A stretch of DNA of 64,000 nt from an uncultured Clostridia bacterium (lineage in GTDB: Bacteria > Bacillota > Clostridia > Christensenellales > CAG-314). The stretch is taken from positions 62,001-126,000 of the forward strand of contig CAKQEP010000001.1 in assembly GCA_934230325.1 (NCBI GenBank), given 5' to 3'. The position numbers and the translations under genes were made by a program. Of this stretch, positions 24,410 to 33,365 are shown in pieces; positions within the stretch are counted from its first letter, which is position 1, and each line of letters starts with the position of its first letter. Under the pieces are notes generated by a model. That model made no database searches. It saw only the letters and a list, made by a program, of their open reading frames with translations, and was not told where the DNA came from.

Positions 24410-25603
24410 CTAAATTACGTTTGCCGAAAAAATTATCAGCATAATCAATACAAGGAGCATAAAAGCAACGGCAATAACGCTTACAAAAAGAATATTTACC
24501 GTTTTTTCCGTATCCCCCAAAAAGCCTACGATTCTTTTGTCGGCTACGGGTTCTACGAGCGCACATACAAGCTGCAAAGCAATATTATAAACGGTAATCG
24601 TAATGCAAGGCGTCAATATCGCCGCAACAAGCACCGTCATAGCAACAATCCCAAAACTATTTTTGACTAATACGCAACTCGCAAGAATAAGGTCAAACCC
24701 ATCGGCAAGGTAACCTCCAAGAATAGGGATATAGGTTCTTGTGGCAAACTTTGCCGCTCTTATGCTAACGCCGTCAATGGTAGCGGCGGTCAATCCCTGC
24801 ACTGCCAAAAACCCCGTAAACACGGTGAAAGTAATACCCAGCACCCATTTGCTTAAATTCTTAAAGAAGGTTGACAGTTTGTCCAACTTTACTATGTTTG
24901 ACATATTAGATATTATATTTATAACTACCGAAAAAACAAAAGTCGGTAATACTATGTCACTAATAATTTCAGTTACTCCCTGCGAAAGCAAAGCGATTGC
25001 GGGGTTGTACACCTTTACACTTGTTGCCGCGCCTACTGCGGTCATGTACGTAAGCAAAACGGGCATTGTAATATCGGTAAGAGTTTTTACTGTTTTTACG
25101 GTTTTTTTAGCCAACAAATACAATTGCCATACCCCGCTCAACACAGGCAATAAAATAGCGGCATAGCAGTAAAAATTTATCAGATTACCCGTTTCGTTGT
25201 CCATTAAATTAGATTTTGTTTTATCTACAAGTCCCGACAAAACGCATACTATCGCGACTCCGCCAAGCAAAGGAATAAGTTTATTTAGGTCGTTTAAAAA
25301 AATTCCCGACAGATACTCCAAAAAGTTGCCCGCATTAAACGCATATTCTCCCGAGAGAACGTCAGACAACATTTTAACGACGCTATTTTTAGACAGCAAC
25401 GTTTCATCGCAATTTTCGTCTATAAAAAATTCAATATCGCTCCAGTCGATTTTGTTGATTTGGTCGTTTACGGTGTTATCGAGTTTGTTTTGCAAATCTT
25501 TGTTGTCCTCTCCCGCAAGGCAAAAACCTCCGACAAAAAGCAAAACGACGATAAATACGCAACTACCAAAAATCAAAGTGCGAAAAATATTTCTTTTTGT
25601 CAT
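24410..25603 (-). CDS. spoIIIAE: Stage III sporulation protein AE
   Basis: This large polytopic membrane protein of the SpoIIIA channel has a signal-like first helix and about eight hydrophobic segments; GGVAIVCVLSGLVD, SQGVTEIISDIVLP and FATRTYIPILGGYLADG are typical. The ATG at 25603, with GGAG upstream and an ATGA overlap with spoIIIAD, gives 397 residues; the longer open frame upstream is not used. Confidence 0.93.
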   Translation of the reverse strand: MTKRNIFRTLIFGSCVFIVVLLFVGGFCLAGEDNKDLQNKLDNTVNDQINKIDWSDIEFFIDENCDETLLSKNSVVKMLSDVLSGEYAFNAGNFLEYLSGIFLNDLNKLIPLLGGVAIVCVLSGLVDKTKSNLMDNETGNLINFYCYAAILLPVLSGVWQLYLLAKKTVKTVKTLTDITMPVLLTYMTAVGAATSVKVYNPAIALLSQGVTEIISDIVLPTFVFSVVINIISNMSNIVKLDKLSTFFKNLSKWVLGITFTVFTGFLAVQGLTAATIDGVSIRAAKFATRTYIPILGGYLADGFDLILASCVLVKNSFGIVAMTVLVAAILTPCITITVYNIALQLVCALVEPVADKRIVGFLGDTEKTVNILFVSVIAVAFMLLVLIMLIIFSANVI

Positions 25604-25986
25604 GGAAGAATCTCCGCAATCAAATTGACTAAAGTTTTTATTATCGGTAAAGCAAGAATCATTATGGCTATTTTTCCTGCAAAAATTATTTTTGCTCCTA
25701 TACTTTTGCAATCTCCGTCAATACAAATGTTGTTTGCAAATTCTGCAAGATATCCTACCCCCATAATTTTTAGAATATTGCTGAAAATGCTTTTGTCAAT
25801 TTTTGTTGCCGACGCAATATCATAAAAACCGTAAACTACCTCAAACAACTCGTCCGCAACCATAAGCGTAATCAGTACGGACGCGCCTATGCCGGCAACC
25901 AAAGCAATTTCCGGTTTTAAGGGCTTTACGATAATTATTACTATTGCGGCAACGATGCCCAAAACGGCAATTCTTACAATATCCAT
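25600..25986 (-). CDS. spoIIIAD: Stage III sporulation protein AD
   Basis: This 128-residue membrane protein has about four helices, including VRIAVLGIVAAIVIIIV at the N-terminus and ILALPIIKTLVNLIAEILP at the C-terminus. It resembles small type III export membrane subunits. It overlaps spoIIIAC and spoIIIAE, so all are translationally coupled. Confidence 0.93.
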   Translation of the reverse strand: MDIVRIAVLGIVAAIVIIIVKPLKPEIALVAGIGASVLITLMVADELFEVVYGFYDIASATKIDKSIFSNILKIMGVGYLAEFANNICIDGDCKSIGAKIIFAGKIAIMILALPIIKTLVNLIAEILP

Positions 25987-26195
25987 TTTTCCTGTATAGC
26001 GTTTAATTCAAACAGATTTTTTATCGTAGTAAACAATTCTACAATCATATCCGCCACGATAATCAATACAAGAACAAGTCCGGCTATCGTAACCAACGTT
26101 GCAATATCGTCGCGATCCGATTTTTTGAGCAAAATGCTTATTATTGCCGTGATAAGTCCGATAGCGGCAATTTTAAAGATGATGTTTATGTCCAT
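25974..26195 (-). CDS. spoIIIAC: Stage III sporulation protein AC
   Basis: This 73-residue protein has two transmembrane helices. It is homologous in layout to SpoIIID-like small channel subunits and sits between AB and AD. The central KKSDRDDIATLVTIAGL is characteristic of AC. Confidence 0.92.
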   Translation of the reverse strand: MDINIIFKIAAIGLITAIISILLKKSDRDDIATLVTIAGLVLVLIIVADMIVELFTTIKNLFELNAIQEKWIL

Positions 26196-26198
26196 AGT

Positions 26199-26693
26199 TC
26201 AGATTATCAAAATGCTCAAAAACACTCCCGTCACAATACCTAATTTAGCGCACAATACGCCTTTTTTTGCTCTTTCTTCCTTTGCTTGTTTCAAATACGT
26301 TTCTATCTGTTGTTTGTACCCTTCCGCTTGCAAACTTTGCGATGAAGCGTCTCCACGCCCCAAAATTGCTACGAATCGATTGATAAAATTCACTTGCTCG
26401 GCTGATAAAAACGTCAAGCACGACAAATTATCCTTGACTTCGCATTCTGCGGTGACTTCGCTATTTAAGGCATTGCACAAAAAATCTGCAAAGTCGCCCG
26501 AGTTGTCGGCTTTAAACGCCGCGCACAACTCCTTTAAGTTCAACTTTAAAAACCCGAGATTTGCTTTGTATGCGTTGCAAAAATTAAGGGCGTCAAAATA
26601 GAATTTTTCTCTGCGGCGATATTTTTTGCTATAAAAAAATCCTCCGTAAGAACAAACCGCAATTATCGCAAAGCACGCCAAAAGTTTTAACAT
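26199..26693 (-). CDS. spoIIIAB: Stage III sporulation protein AB
   Basis: This 164-residue protein has an N-terminal helix (residues 1-20), a helical cytoplasmic or intermembrane domain and a C-terminal helix. Family members resemble GspF-type platform proteins of secretion systems and contact the ATPase SpoIIIAA. It overlaps spoIIIAA by seven bases. Confidence 0.9.
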   Translation of the reverse strand: MLKLLACFAIIAVCSYGGFFYSKKYRRREKFYFDALNFCNAYKANLGFLKLNLKELCAAFKADNSGDFADFLCNALNSEVTAECEVKDNLSCLTFLSAEQVNFINRFVAILGRGDASSQSLQAEGYKQQIETYLKQAKEERAKKGVLCAKLGIVTGVFLSILII

Positions 26694-27580
26694 GGATACA
26701 ATCTCTCTTTTGACGCATTAAAAATTCCATCTACCGTACCCGCTCCCTTTTCGTTAGACAACACAACGTACCTGTCGTATAATTTTTGATTGTCGATGTC
26801 GAGTTTATCTATTGCGTCCTCAACGTTTTTTGCGTGTACGGAACTAAATACTTTTACCCCGCTGTTAATCATCATTGCAATATCTCGCATATCCTCTCTA
26901 AACAATTCGTCGCACACGACAATATCGGGCGCGGTCGCTCTCAACCCCCATTTGAAAGCCTGTCCTTTGTCGCAGTCCGCTATCACGTCGCAATTTTTCA
27001 TTTCAGCAAAACCGACTACGCCGTTACTAACGGCGGCAATTTCTCCGCGTTCGTCAATGATCAAAACGTTTAAATCGGTATTTTTTAATTGATACGCCAT
27101 ATCTCTCAAAAAGGTTGTTTTTCCGCAAGCGGGCGGAGAAATCACCAAAACGTTTTGCGGCGGTTGCAACAAATATTTTTTATACTTTAAAGAGCAATTT
27201 TTTACTGCGTGCGGCACTCTCAAACAAAGGGAAGTATAACTTTTTAACCCGCACACGGCATGTCCCTCCCGAGAAACTTTCCCGCACACGCCTATTCGCA
27301 CTCCGCCGCCTGCGTCGATAAAACCTTCCGTCATTTGTCTTGCATAGGCATAAACCGACTTATCGCAAGCGCGATAAATAATCTCCGAAAGTTCGTTTTT
27401 ATCGACAAAAACAAGCCCGTTTTCTGACTTTAATTCGTATTGTTTGTCCAAAACTTTAATTTTTACCGCTTCGTCGACGCGTATTCTTATTTCTTGTAGG
27501 TTGTCCAAATCTACTTTGCGCAAAGGACGCATTATTTTTTCGATAAAAATTTTTTCTAAAACAGCAGTCAAACAATCCAT
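26687..27580 (-). CDS. spoIIIAA: Stage III sporulation protein AA, secretion-type ATPase
   Basis: This ATPase is thought to drive the mother-cell-to-forespore channel. It has Walker A ISPPACGKTTFLRD, Walker B-like VLIIDERGEIAAV, and GFAEMKNCDVIADCDK and SSVHAKNVED motifs. The 297 residues are normal. It begins the eight-gene spoIIIA operon, 44 bases after the efp terminator. The start has no clear SD sequence. In Bacillus the operon is under sigma-E; I could not find a convincing sigma-E promoter here. Confidence 0.94.
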   Translation of the reverse strand: MDCLTAVLEKIFIEKIMRPLRKVDLDNLQEIRIRVDEAVKIKVLDKQYELKSENGLVFVDKNELSEIIYRACDKSVYAYARQMTEGFIDAGGGVRIGVCGKVSREGHAVCGLKSYTSLCLRVPHAVKNCSLKYKKYLLQPPQNVLVISPPACGKTTFLRDMAYQLKNTDLNVLIIDERGEIAAVSNGVVGFAEMKNCDVIADCDKGQAFKWGLRATAPDIVVCDELFREDMRDIAMMINSGVKVFSSVHAKNVEDAIDKLDIDNQKLYDRYVVLSNEKGAGTVDGIFNASKERLYPC

Positions 27581-27623
27581 ACTAAATTCTATTTTTAAAT
27601 GCCGAATTTATGAACAAAAGCAT

Positions 27624-27654
27624 AAAAAAAAGAGCCTGTCAAAAAACAGACTCT
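27624..27654 (-). terminator. Terminator after efp
   Basis: The minus strand reads AGAGTCTGT, a six-base loop, then ACAGGCTCT followed by a run of T residues: a 9-bp stem with one G-U pair. It lies 91 bases after the efp stop. A second hairpin (TTTTTGCG/CGCAAAAA, 27661-27681) lies just before it. Confidence 0.85.
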
Positions 27655-27744
27655 CGATACTTTTTGCGGATAGCGCAAAAAATCGTCTTGATTGTAGACA
27701 AATACTTTTAGTTAAAAGCAAATATGGTTTTGCCAAAACAAAAT

Positions 27745-28305
27745 TTATTTTGCTCTTTCCATATACTCGCCCGTGCGGGTATCGACTCTAATAACGTCGC
27801 CTTCGTTAATAAACATAGGCACTTGAAGTTCAAAGCCGGTTTCCAAAGTGGCGGGTTTAGATGCGTTTGTTGCGGTATTGCCGGCAACACCGGGTTCGCA
27901 CTTTGTGATAAGCAATTCAACAAAGTTGGGGGCTTCTACGCTGAATGCCGCGCCCTTATAAAACTTGATGGTTGCTTGCATATTTTCTTTCATAAACATC
28001 AACGCGTCCTCAACCTGAGCCTTGTTGAGAGGCAGTTGCTCGTATGTTTCGGGGTCCATAAAGTAATAAAGTTCTCCGTCGCTGTACAAATATTCCATTT
28101 GCTTTGTTTCGATAAGCGCCTTTTCAAACTTTTCCGTCGGGTTGAAAGTTTTTTCCAAAACGGCGCCGGTAACGACGTTTTTAATTTTTGTTCTTACAAA
28201 AGCCGAGCCTTTACCCGGTTTGACGTGCAAAAAGTCCACAACGGTATAAATGTTGCCGTCATAAACAAAAGTAACGCCTTTTCTTAAATCGCCTGCTAAA
28301 ATCAT
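27745..28305 (-). CDS. efp: Elongation factor P
   Basis: This factor relieves ribosome stalling at polyproline stretches. It has three beta-barrel domains over 186 residues. The loop that contacts tRNA is HVKPGKGSAFVR, with the Lys that is modified in many bacteria. The start has GGAGG. It follows pepP and ends the rimP-to-efp unit, with spoIIIAA beyond a terminator, an order common in Clostridia. Confidence 0.97.
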   Translation of the reverse strand: MILAGDLRKGVTFVYDGNIYTVVDFLHVKPGKGSAFVRTKIKNVVTGAVLEKTFNPTEKFEKALIETKQMEYLYSDGELYYFMDPETYEQLPLNKAQVEDALMFMKENMQATIKFYKGAAFSVEAPNFVELLITKCEPGVAGNTATNASKPATLETGFELQVPMFINEGDVIRVDTRTGEYMERAK

Positions 28306-28329
28306 ATAAATCCTCCGATATGGTTTATT

Positions 28330-29400
28330 CTACAATATAATAATATTTTTTTCCGAAGTTGTCAAATCTATTATCTTATCTTGTTTGATAAGAATTAAAT
28401 CCTCTATTCTCACGCCGCCTACTTCCGGTACGTATATACCCGGTTCGACAGTGATAAACATGTTGTTTTTTAAAGTTTCGCGGCATTTTGGGCTAAGACG
28501 CGGTTCTTCGTGAATATCCAAACCAAGACTGTGTCCGAGTCCGTGAGTAAAATACTCGCCGTATCCGTTTGCGGCAATAATTTCCGCAGCCAAAGCATGT
28601 CCTTCAACTCCTGAAATACCGCAGTAAAGATTGCGAATAGCGTGATTTTGCGCCTTTAAAACAATTTCGTAAATGGTTTTTATCGTTGAATTAGGTTTGC
28701 CGACAAAAACGGTACGAGTCATATCCGAGCAGTATCCGTTAAAACTCGCGCCAAAATCCATTGTTATCGCTTCTCCGAGCGCTATCTTTTTGTCCGTAGG
28801 GTGCGCGTGCGGTTTGCTGCCGTTTATTCCGCTTGCGACTATTGTATCAAACGCAAGTCCGGTTGCGCCGAGTTTTTTCATTTGATACTCGAGTTCCAAA
28901 GCAATTTCCGCTTCCGATACGCCGACTTTGATAAATTTAAGAATGTTTTTAAACGCTCCGTCAGTGATGCTTTGCGCTTTTGTTATGAGAGCAATCTCGT
29001 CCTCCGACTTAATTTTGCGTTGGTCGATTATGCTGTCGCCGCAAGCAATCAGTTTAGCGTCTTTAAGTTTGTTTTTAATATTGTTAAACTCGGCAACGGT
29101 GATTTCTGTATCTTCATAACCAAGTTTAATCAATTTGTTGTCAAACAAAAATTCGTTTATGCCGCCAAACAGATCGCCCGCACCGACAAGATGAAGTTCT
29201 ACGTCCTCGTCGCTCATCGTTTGTTTTGCCATTTCAAAATAGCGAGAATCGGTATAAAAGTGCGGTTTTGCGCCCTTAATGAGAATAAGCACACCGAAAG
29301 TACTGTTGAATCCGGTATAGTACAATCTGTTTTTTTGCGACAAGATAATAGCCGCGTCGAGTTCCGGTTGTAACTTAAAAATGTGTTCTGCTGATTTCAT
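28330..29400 (-). CDS. Xaa-Pro aminopeptidase, M24 family
   Basis: This metallopeptidase removes an N-terminal residue before proline. It has an N-terminal creatinase-type domain (about residues 1-120) and a C-terminal pita-bread domain with metal ligands in MDFGASFNGYCSDMTR, GHGLGH-like THGLGHSLGLDIHE, TVEPGIYV and GGVRIEDL. The 356 residues are usual for the PepP/YqhT branch. The start has GAGGTGG and overlaps the nfo end. The pepP-efp pair is conserved in Firmicutes. Confidence 0.94.
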   Translation of the reverse strand: MKSAEHIFKLQPELDAAIILSQKNRLYYTGFNSTFGVLILIKGAKPHFYTDSRYFEMAKQTMSDEDVELHLVGAGDLFGGINEFLFDNKLIKLGYEDTEITVAEFNNIKNKLKDAKLIACGDSIIDQRKIKSEDEIALITKAQSITDGAFKNILKFIKVGVSEAEIALELEYQMKKLGATGLAFDTIVASGINGSKPHAHPTDKKIALGEAITMDFGASFNGYCSDMTRTVFVGKPNSTIKTIYEIVLKAQNHAIRNLYCGISGVEGHALAAEIIAANGYGEYFTHGLGHSLGLDIHEEPRLSPKCRETLKNNMFITVEPGIYVPEVGGVRIEDLILIKQDKIIDLTTSEKNIIIL

Positions 29401-30250
29401 TGTAATTTACCACCTCGTTAAAAATTTTTTTCATATATAACGCATCTTCCGCCTGCGTGCCGTCTGACTCGCAGATGACGACAGGACTCAAAGAATACTT
29501 GTATATCACGTTAGCCAAAGGTAAAAAATCCGGACCATACGTATTGTCCGAAAAAGTGAGATGACGCACTTCTCCACCCTTTGTGTACTCGATTTTAGAA
29601 AAATGAATGTGCATGGATTTTGCGCGTTCTCCAACAATATCGAGCACATTGTCAACCACCTGCTTAAAATCTTCTTCCGTCTTTAAACCGCCCAAAGTTC
29701 TTGCGTTTAAATGCCCAAAGTCTATGGCAGGCATAAAACACTTGTCTTTTGCGCAAAGCAAAGCGATTTCTTTTTCGTCGCCTATCTGATTTATTTTGCC
29801 CATAGTTTCGGGACAAAAAAACATATTTTCAAAGCCGTTTTTGTATATTGCGTCGACAAGCATATCAAATCTTGCGCTACACAAATCAAAGGCTTGCTTT
29901 CTATCGAGTTTTCCCACTGTGGCAGAATGAAAAACAACTCTGTTTGCCCCCAACACGCGCGCTTTTTTTGCGCTGTTTATGACGTAACCGATACTTTTTT
30001 GTATCATTTCTTCGTCGGGGTTGGCAAAATTTATGTAATATGGCGCGTGAACGGATATCTCTACGCCGTTTGCTTTGGCATTGTCGCGCATAATTTCTGC
30101 TTTTGCGTCAGAAATGTTTATGCCGCGACCAAAACTGTACTCATAAGCGTCAAGTCCTTTGCGGCTTAACCACTCAAAAGCCTGTTCGCTTTTGGTGTTT
30201 CCGTCAGAATAAAAACTATTGCTGTTTCCGCTCGGTCCGAATTTAACCAT
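29375..30250 (-). CDS. nfo: Deoxyribonuclease IV (AP endonuclease family 2)
   Basis: This TIM-barrel enzyme cuts DNA at abasic sites in base-excision repair. Zinc ligands are visible in SVHAPYY, FHSATVGK, CPETMGK, DFGHLNAR, MHIHFSK and CESDG. The start at 30250 is set by GAGG, giving 291 residues; the in-frame extension upstream lies in ribF. It overlaps ribF by eight bases and pepP by 26. It is slightly divergent from the E. coli enzyme, so a related sugar isomerase-fold enzyme is possible but less likely. Confidence 0.88.
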   Translation of the reverse strand: MVKFGPSGNSNSFYSDGNTKSEQAFEWLSRKGLDAYEYSFGRGINISDAKAEIMRDNAKANGVEISVHAPYYINFANPDEEMIQKSIGYVINSAKKARVLGANRVVFHSATVGKLDRKQAFDLCSARFDMLVDAIYKNGFENMFFCPETMGKINQIGDEKEIALLCAKDKCFMPAIDFGHLNARTLGGLKTEEDFKQVVDNVLDIVGERAKSMHIHFSKIEYTKGGEVRHLTFSDNTYGPDFLPLANVIYKYSLSPVVICESDGTQAEDALYMKKIFNEVVNYNEISRTHF

Positions 30251-31148
30251 TTGTTGCCTCTGCCGTATCTTTTGCAAGTTGCTCCGACAACTCTTTTTGG
30301 TTGTCAAATTTGCGTATCTCGCGCAAAAAGCGTAAAAAATTCAACGTTATAGTTTTTCCGTAAAGATTTCCGTCAAATCCGATGAGATGCGCCTCTATTT
30401 TTTTCTCTTCGTCTTTAAAGGTAGGACGATTACCTACGTTTATTATCGCTTTGTAAGTCAGCCCATCGATTTCCGCAAATCCGCAGTAAACTCCGCAAGC
30501 GGGCGTTATCAAATCGGGATTTATCGATAAGTTTGCCGTTGCAAACCCTATTTGTCTGCCTACGCCATGCCCGTGCAATACTTGACCGGAATAACGATAA
30601 GGCGCGCCTAACAAGCTGTTTGCAGTTGCGATTTCTCCCAAAATAATAAAGTCACAAATTTCCGTCGTGCTTACTTTACGGTTTTGATACGTTATTTGCG
30701 GTACGCACAAAAAATCGATTTTTTTGCGTTGACACTCTATTGCCAACCTTTCCGCATTGCCGACCGCGCCCTTACCAAAGGTATAATCCTCGCCGCAAAC
30801 AACGCCTGCTACGTTGTGAGAAAACAATATTTTTAGAAACTCGTCGGCAGTCATTTCGCAAAAATCTTTGTCGAAGCGAGCGTAAAAAACGCTGGTTATT
30901 CCGCAATTTTCAAGCAAATGCAATCGTTGATTAAAGTTGTAAATCAATTTCCTTGCCGTATTCCCTTTGTAAAACAACTGCGGATTATTGTCAAAAGTAA
31001 AGGCTGCGCCGCTGCAATCGAGTTTTTTTGCGGATTCCACGCATTTACTCAGCAAAAACCTGTGTCCTATATGTACGCAATCAAAGAATCCGAGCGCAAT
31101 TACTATTTTTTTTTCGCTATGTTTTTCAAACGGTATCGTTTCTATCAT
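30243..31148 (-). CDS. ribF: Bifunctional riboflavin kinase/FAD synthetase
   Basis: This enzyme makes FMN and FAD from riboflavin. The N-terminal nucleotidyltransferase domain shows GFFDCVHIGHR and TTEICDFI; the C-terminal riboflavin kinase domain shows GHGVGRQIGFATANL. I use the ATG at 31148, directly after the truB stop, giving 301 residues; a TTG at 31160 inside truB is less likely. The order truB-ribF is conserved. Confidence 0.95.
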   Translation of the reverse strand: MIETIPFEKHSEKKIVIALGFFDCVHIGHRFLLSKCVESAKKLDCSGAAFTFDNNPQLFYKGNTARKLIYNFNQRLHLLENCGITSVFYARFDKDFCEMTADEFLKILFSHNVAGVVCGEDYTFGKGAVGNAERLAIECQRKKIDFLCVPQITYQNRKVSTTEICDFIILGEIATANSLLGAPYRYSGQVLHGHGVGRQIGFATANLSINPDLITPACGVYCGFAEIDGLTYKAIINVGNRPTFKDEEKKIEAHLIGFDGNLYGKTITLNFLRFLREIRKFDNQKELSEQLAKDTAEATNG

Positions 31149-31149
31149 A

Positions 31150-32031
31150 TCAATCGTCAAGCCTGTACTTTACAACAAAACGATTTTGGTCATCTTTTTG
31201 TCCCAAACCGAAAAATATGCCGTCGCAATAGACTTTGTATAGGTCTATGTCTGTAATAGTATTATCGATTTTGCCGATATTTGTTAGTTTAACGCCATTT
31301 TTTAGCATTTTTAAATATTTTTGCGGCAAAATCAAGGTTTTGTAACCTTTTAGCGGATATTCCAAATCGAGCAAATATTCCGCCGCGTTTTTCTCTAATT
31401 CTTCGAGAGTAACTGCGTCGTCAATGCAAAACGCGCCGCTTTGCTGCCTTATCAACAAACTCATATAGGCTACCGTGCCGAGAGTTTGAGCAACGTCCCT
31501 TGCAATACTGCGTATGTACGTACCGCCGCTACAAACAATATCAAAGCACCATGTATCTTGCGATACGCGACGTATTACTTCAAAAGATTTTATCGTCACT
31601 TCCCGCGCAGTAAATTGTACGTTTTTTCCGCTACGAGCCAAGTCGTAAGCCCTCACTCCGCCAACGGACAACGCCGAATATTGCGGCGGAATTTGTTTGA
31701 TTTTACCCACGAGAGATTGCGTCGCTTGTATCAGTTGTTCTTGAGTAAAACAAAACGATTTTTGTTCGATAACTTTACCGTACGAGTCGAGCGTGTCGGT
31801 TGTTTTGCCAAAGGTAAAATAGGCGCGATATTTTTTGTCCTTGTATACCAAGACGTCAAACAGTTTTGCACCTTTTCCTATTGCGATAGGCAATACGCCC
31901 GCCGCACCGGGATCAAGCGTACCGAGATGACCGACTTTTTTTTGGTTTAAAAGTCGTTTTATCTTTACTACGACGTCACTTGCAGTAGGTCCTGACGGTT
32001 TAAGAACGTTTAAAAAGCCGTTGTAACTCAT
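31150..32031 (-). CDS. truB: tRNA pseudouridine-55 synthase
   Basis: This enzyme forms pseudouridine 55 in the T loop of tRNAs. The catalytic Asp is in HLGTLDPGAAGVLP. KKYRAYFTFG and CSGGTYIRSIARD are further signatures. The 293-residue length is normal, with a C-terminal PUA-like end. It overlaps nrnA by four bases (ATGA). Confidence 0.96.
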   Translation of the reverse strand: MSYNGFLNVLKPSGPTASDVVVKIKRLLNQKKVGHLGTLDPGAAGVLPIAIGKGAKLFDVLVYKDKKYRAYFTFGKTTDTLDSYGKVIEQKSFCFTQEQLIQATQSLVGKIKQIPPQYSALSVGGVRAYDLARSGKNVQFTAREVTIKSFEVIRRVSQDTWCFDIVCSGGTYIRSIARDVAQTLGTVAYMSLLIRQQSGAFCIDDAVTLEELEKNAAEYLLDLEYPLKGYKTLILPQKYLKMLKNGVKLTNIGKIDNTITDIDLYKVYCDGIFFGLGQKDDQNRFVVKYRLDD

Positions 32032-32978
32032 AAAAATATTTTTGCGGCGTTGACAATCTTATCGATTATATCTTCCAAAAATCCGCACATTGTGCAACCG
32101 GAGGCTTGTTTATGCCCGCCGCCGCCAAACATTCCGCAAATCTCCGCAACGTCAACGCCTTTGCTACGCATACTGACTTTGTATGCGTTTTGTTTGCTTT
32201 GGCTGATGCTAACGCCTATCAAAGCAGTGTCTACGCTAATAGCGTAATCGGTAAAACCTTCCGTATCCTCCATCGTCGCGCCACACTCTTTAAAATCGTC
32301 AAGAGTAACGTACATTATAAAAAGTTTGTCGTCAAGATAGGATTTGAGATGTTGTAAAGCCCGCGACAAGAGTTTTAGACGGGAAAATTTGTTTTCCGCA
32401 TAGAGTTTTCTATTGATTTCCGCAACGTCGATTTTTTGTTCTACAAGATTTGCCGCAGTCAAAAAAGTGTGCTTGTCGGTGTTTGAGTGCCGAAAGTTGC
32501 CCGTATCCGTCGAAAGTCCGATAAATAAAGCCGCCGCAATATCGTCGTCAATAACGATATGCAAGGCTTGAAACAGTTCTGATATGATTTCGCAAGTACT
32601 GCTATACGCAATTAGGCAAGTATACGTACCAAAATCTTCATGCGCCGCATGATGGTCAATTGTTAACGTATTTTTTTGTTTGACGAATATATCGCCATAC
32701 TTGCCCAGCCTGCCTATATCGCCGCAATCGATTGCAACGTACAAATCGTATTTTTGCGGTATCGTATCAAAAAAGTAGCCGCTAAAACCAAACTGCTCAA
32801 ATTTTTGCGGCAACGGGTCTTCGCAAAAGATTTTTACGTCTTTGCCGATTTTTGACAATGCGAGTTTTAAAGCAAGCGCAGCGCCCAACGTATCGCCGTC
32901 GGGTCTGATATGACAAAACAGCGCGATGCTGTTTTGACTCGATATCAATTGCGCGCATTTGCTTAAATTGACTCTCAT
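32028..32978 (-). CDS. nrnA: Bifunctional oligoribonuclease/PAP phosphatase NrnA
   Basis: This DHH-DHHA1 phosphoesterase degrades short RNA oligonucleotides and dephosphorylates pAp. Motifs are HIRPDGDTLGAA, AIDCGD, DHHAAHEDFG and the DHHA1 GGGGHKQASG. The 316 residues are usual. A good SD sequence (AGGAAAGGA) precedes the ATG. The order rbfA-nrnA-truB is standard for Firmicutes. Confidence 0.94.
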   Translation of the reverse strand: MRVNLSKCAQLISSQNSIALFCHIRPDGDTLGAALALKLALSKIGKDVKIFCEDPLPQKFEQFGFSGYFFDTIPQKYDLYVAIDCGDIGRLGKYGDIFVKQKNTLTIDHHAAHEDFGTYTCLIAYSSTCEIISELFQALHIVIDDDIAAALFIGLSTDTGNFRHSNTDKHTFLTAANLVEQKIDVAEINRKLYAENKFSRLKLLSRALQHLKSYLDDKLFIMYVTLDDFKECGATMEDTEGFTDYAISVDTALIGVSISQSKQNAYKVSMRSKGVDVAEICGMFGGGGHKQASGCTMCGFLEDIIDKIVNAAKIFL

Positions 32979-32980
32979 TT

Positions 32981-33352
32981 TTAGTTCCTTTCCTGTTTGG
33001 CTGTTTGTTCCGCTATTTTTTCCAACAAATCGTCTATGCGTTGTCCGCTGTCCGCTTGTTCGTCCCTGATAAACGTAAGTTGCGGTACAGAGCGAATCCG
33101 CATTGATTTAAAAAGATTGCTCCGCACAAAGTTTGTTGCGGATTGTATCGCCTGAAACGTTGCGTCCGCTTTGTCTTTATCCGCAGAAAAAACGCTGACG
33201 TATACTTTTGCAACCGTCAATTCCTTATCCGTATCGACCTTTGTGACGGTAAACATTTCCGTCAAATGCGGATTTTTTACTTTGCCGATAAGAATATCGT
33301 AAATATTTTTTTGCAATTCGGAATTGATTTTGTTAGTTCTGTTGTTAGGCAT
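32981..33352 (-). CDS. rbfA: Ribosome-binding factor A
   Basis: This small KH-type factor matures the 5' end of 16S rRNA in the 30S subunit. The 123 residues include PHLTEMFTVTKVDTDKEL, AKVYVSVF and a C-terminal PQLTFIRDEQADSGQRIDDL region (read as two stretches). It has a GAGG SD sequence and follows infB. Confidence 0.95.
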   Translation of the reverse strand: MPNNRTNKINSELQKNIYDILIGKVKNPHLTEMFTVTKVDTDKELTVAKVYVSVFSADKDKADATFQAIQSATNFVRSNLFKSMRIRSVPQLTFIRDEQADSGQRIDDLLEKIAEQTAKQERN

Positions 33353-33365
33353 AAAAACCTCACTT

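Noticed and set aside
27578..27624. Sigma-E promoter for spoIIIAA (TCATAA with AATAGAAT)
   Set aside because: The -10-like sequence is only five bases from the ATG and two positions off consensus, so the start would fall in the coding region. The operon is probably sigma-E dependent, but I cannot place the promoter.
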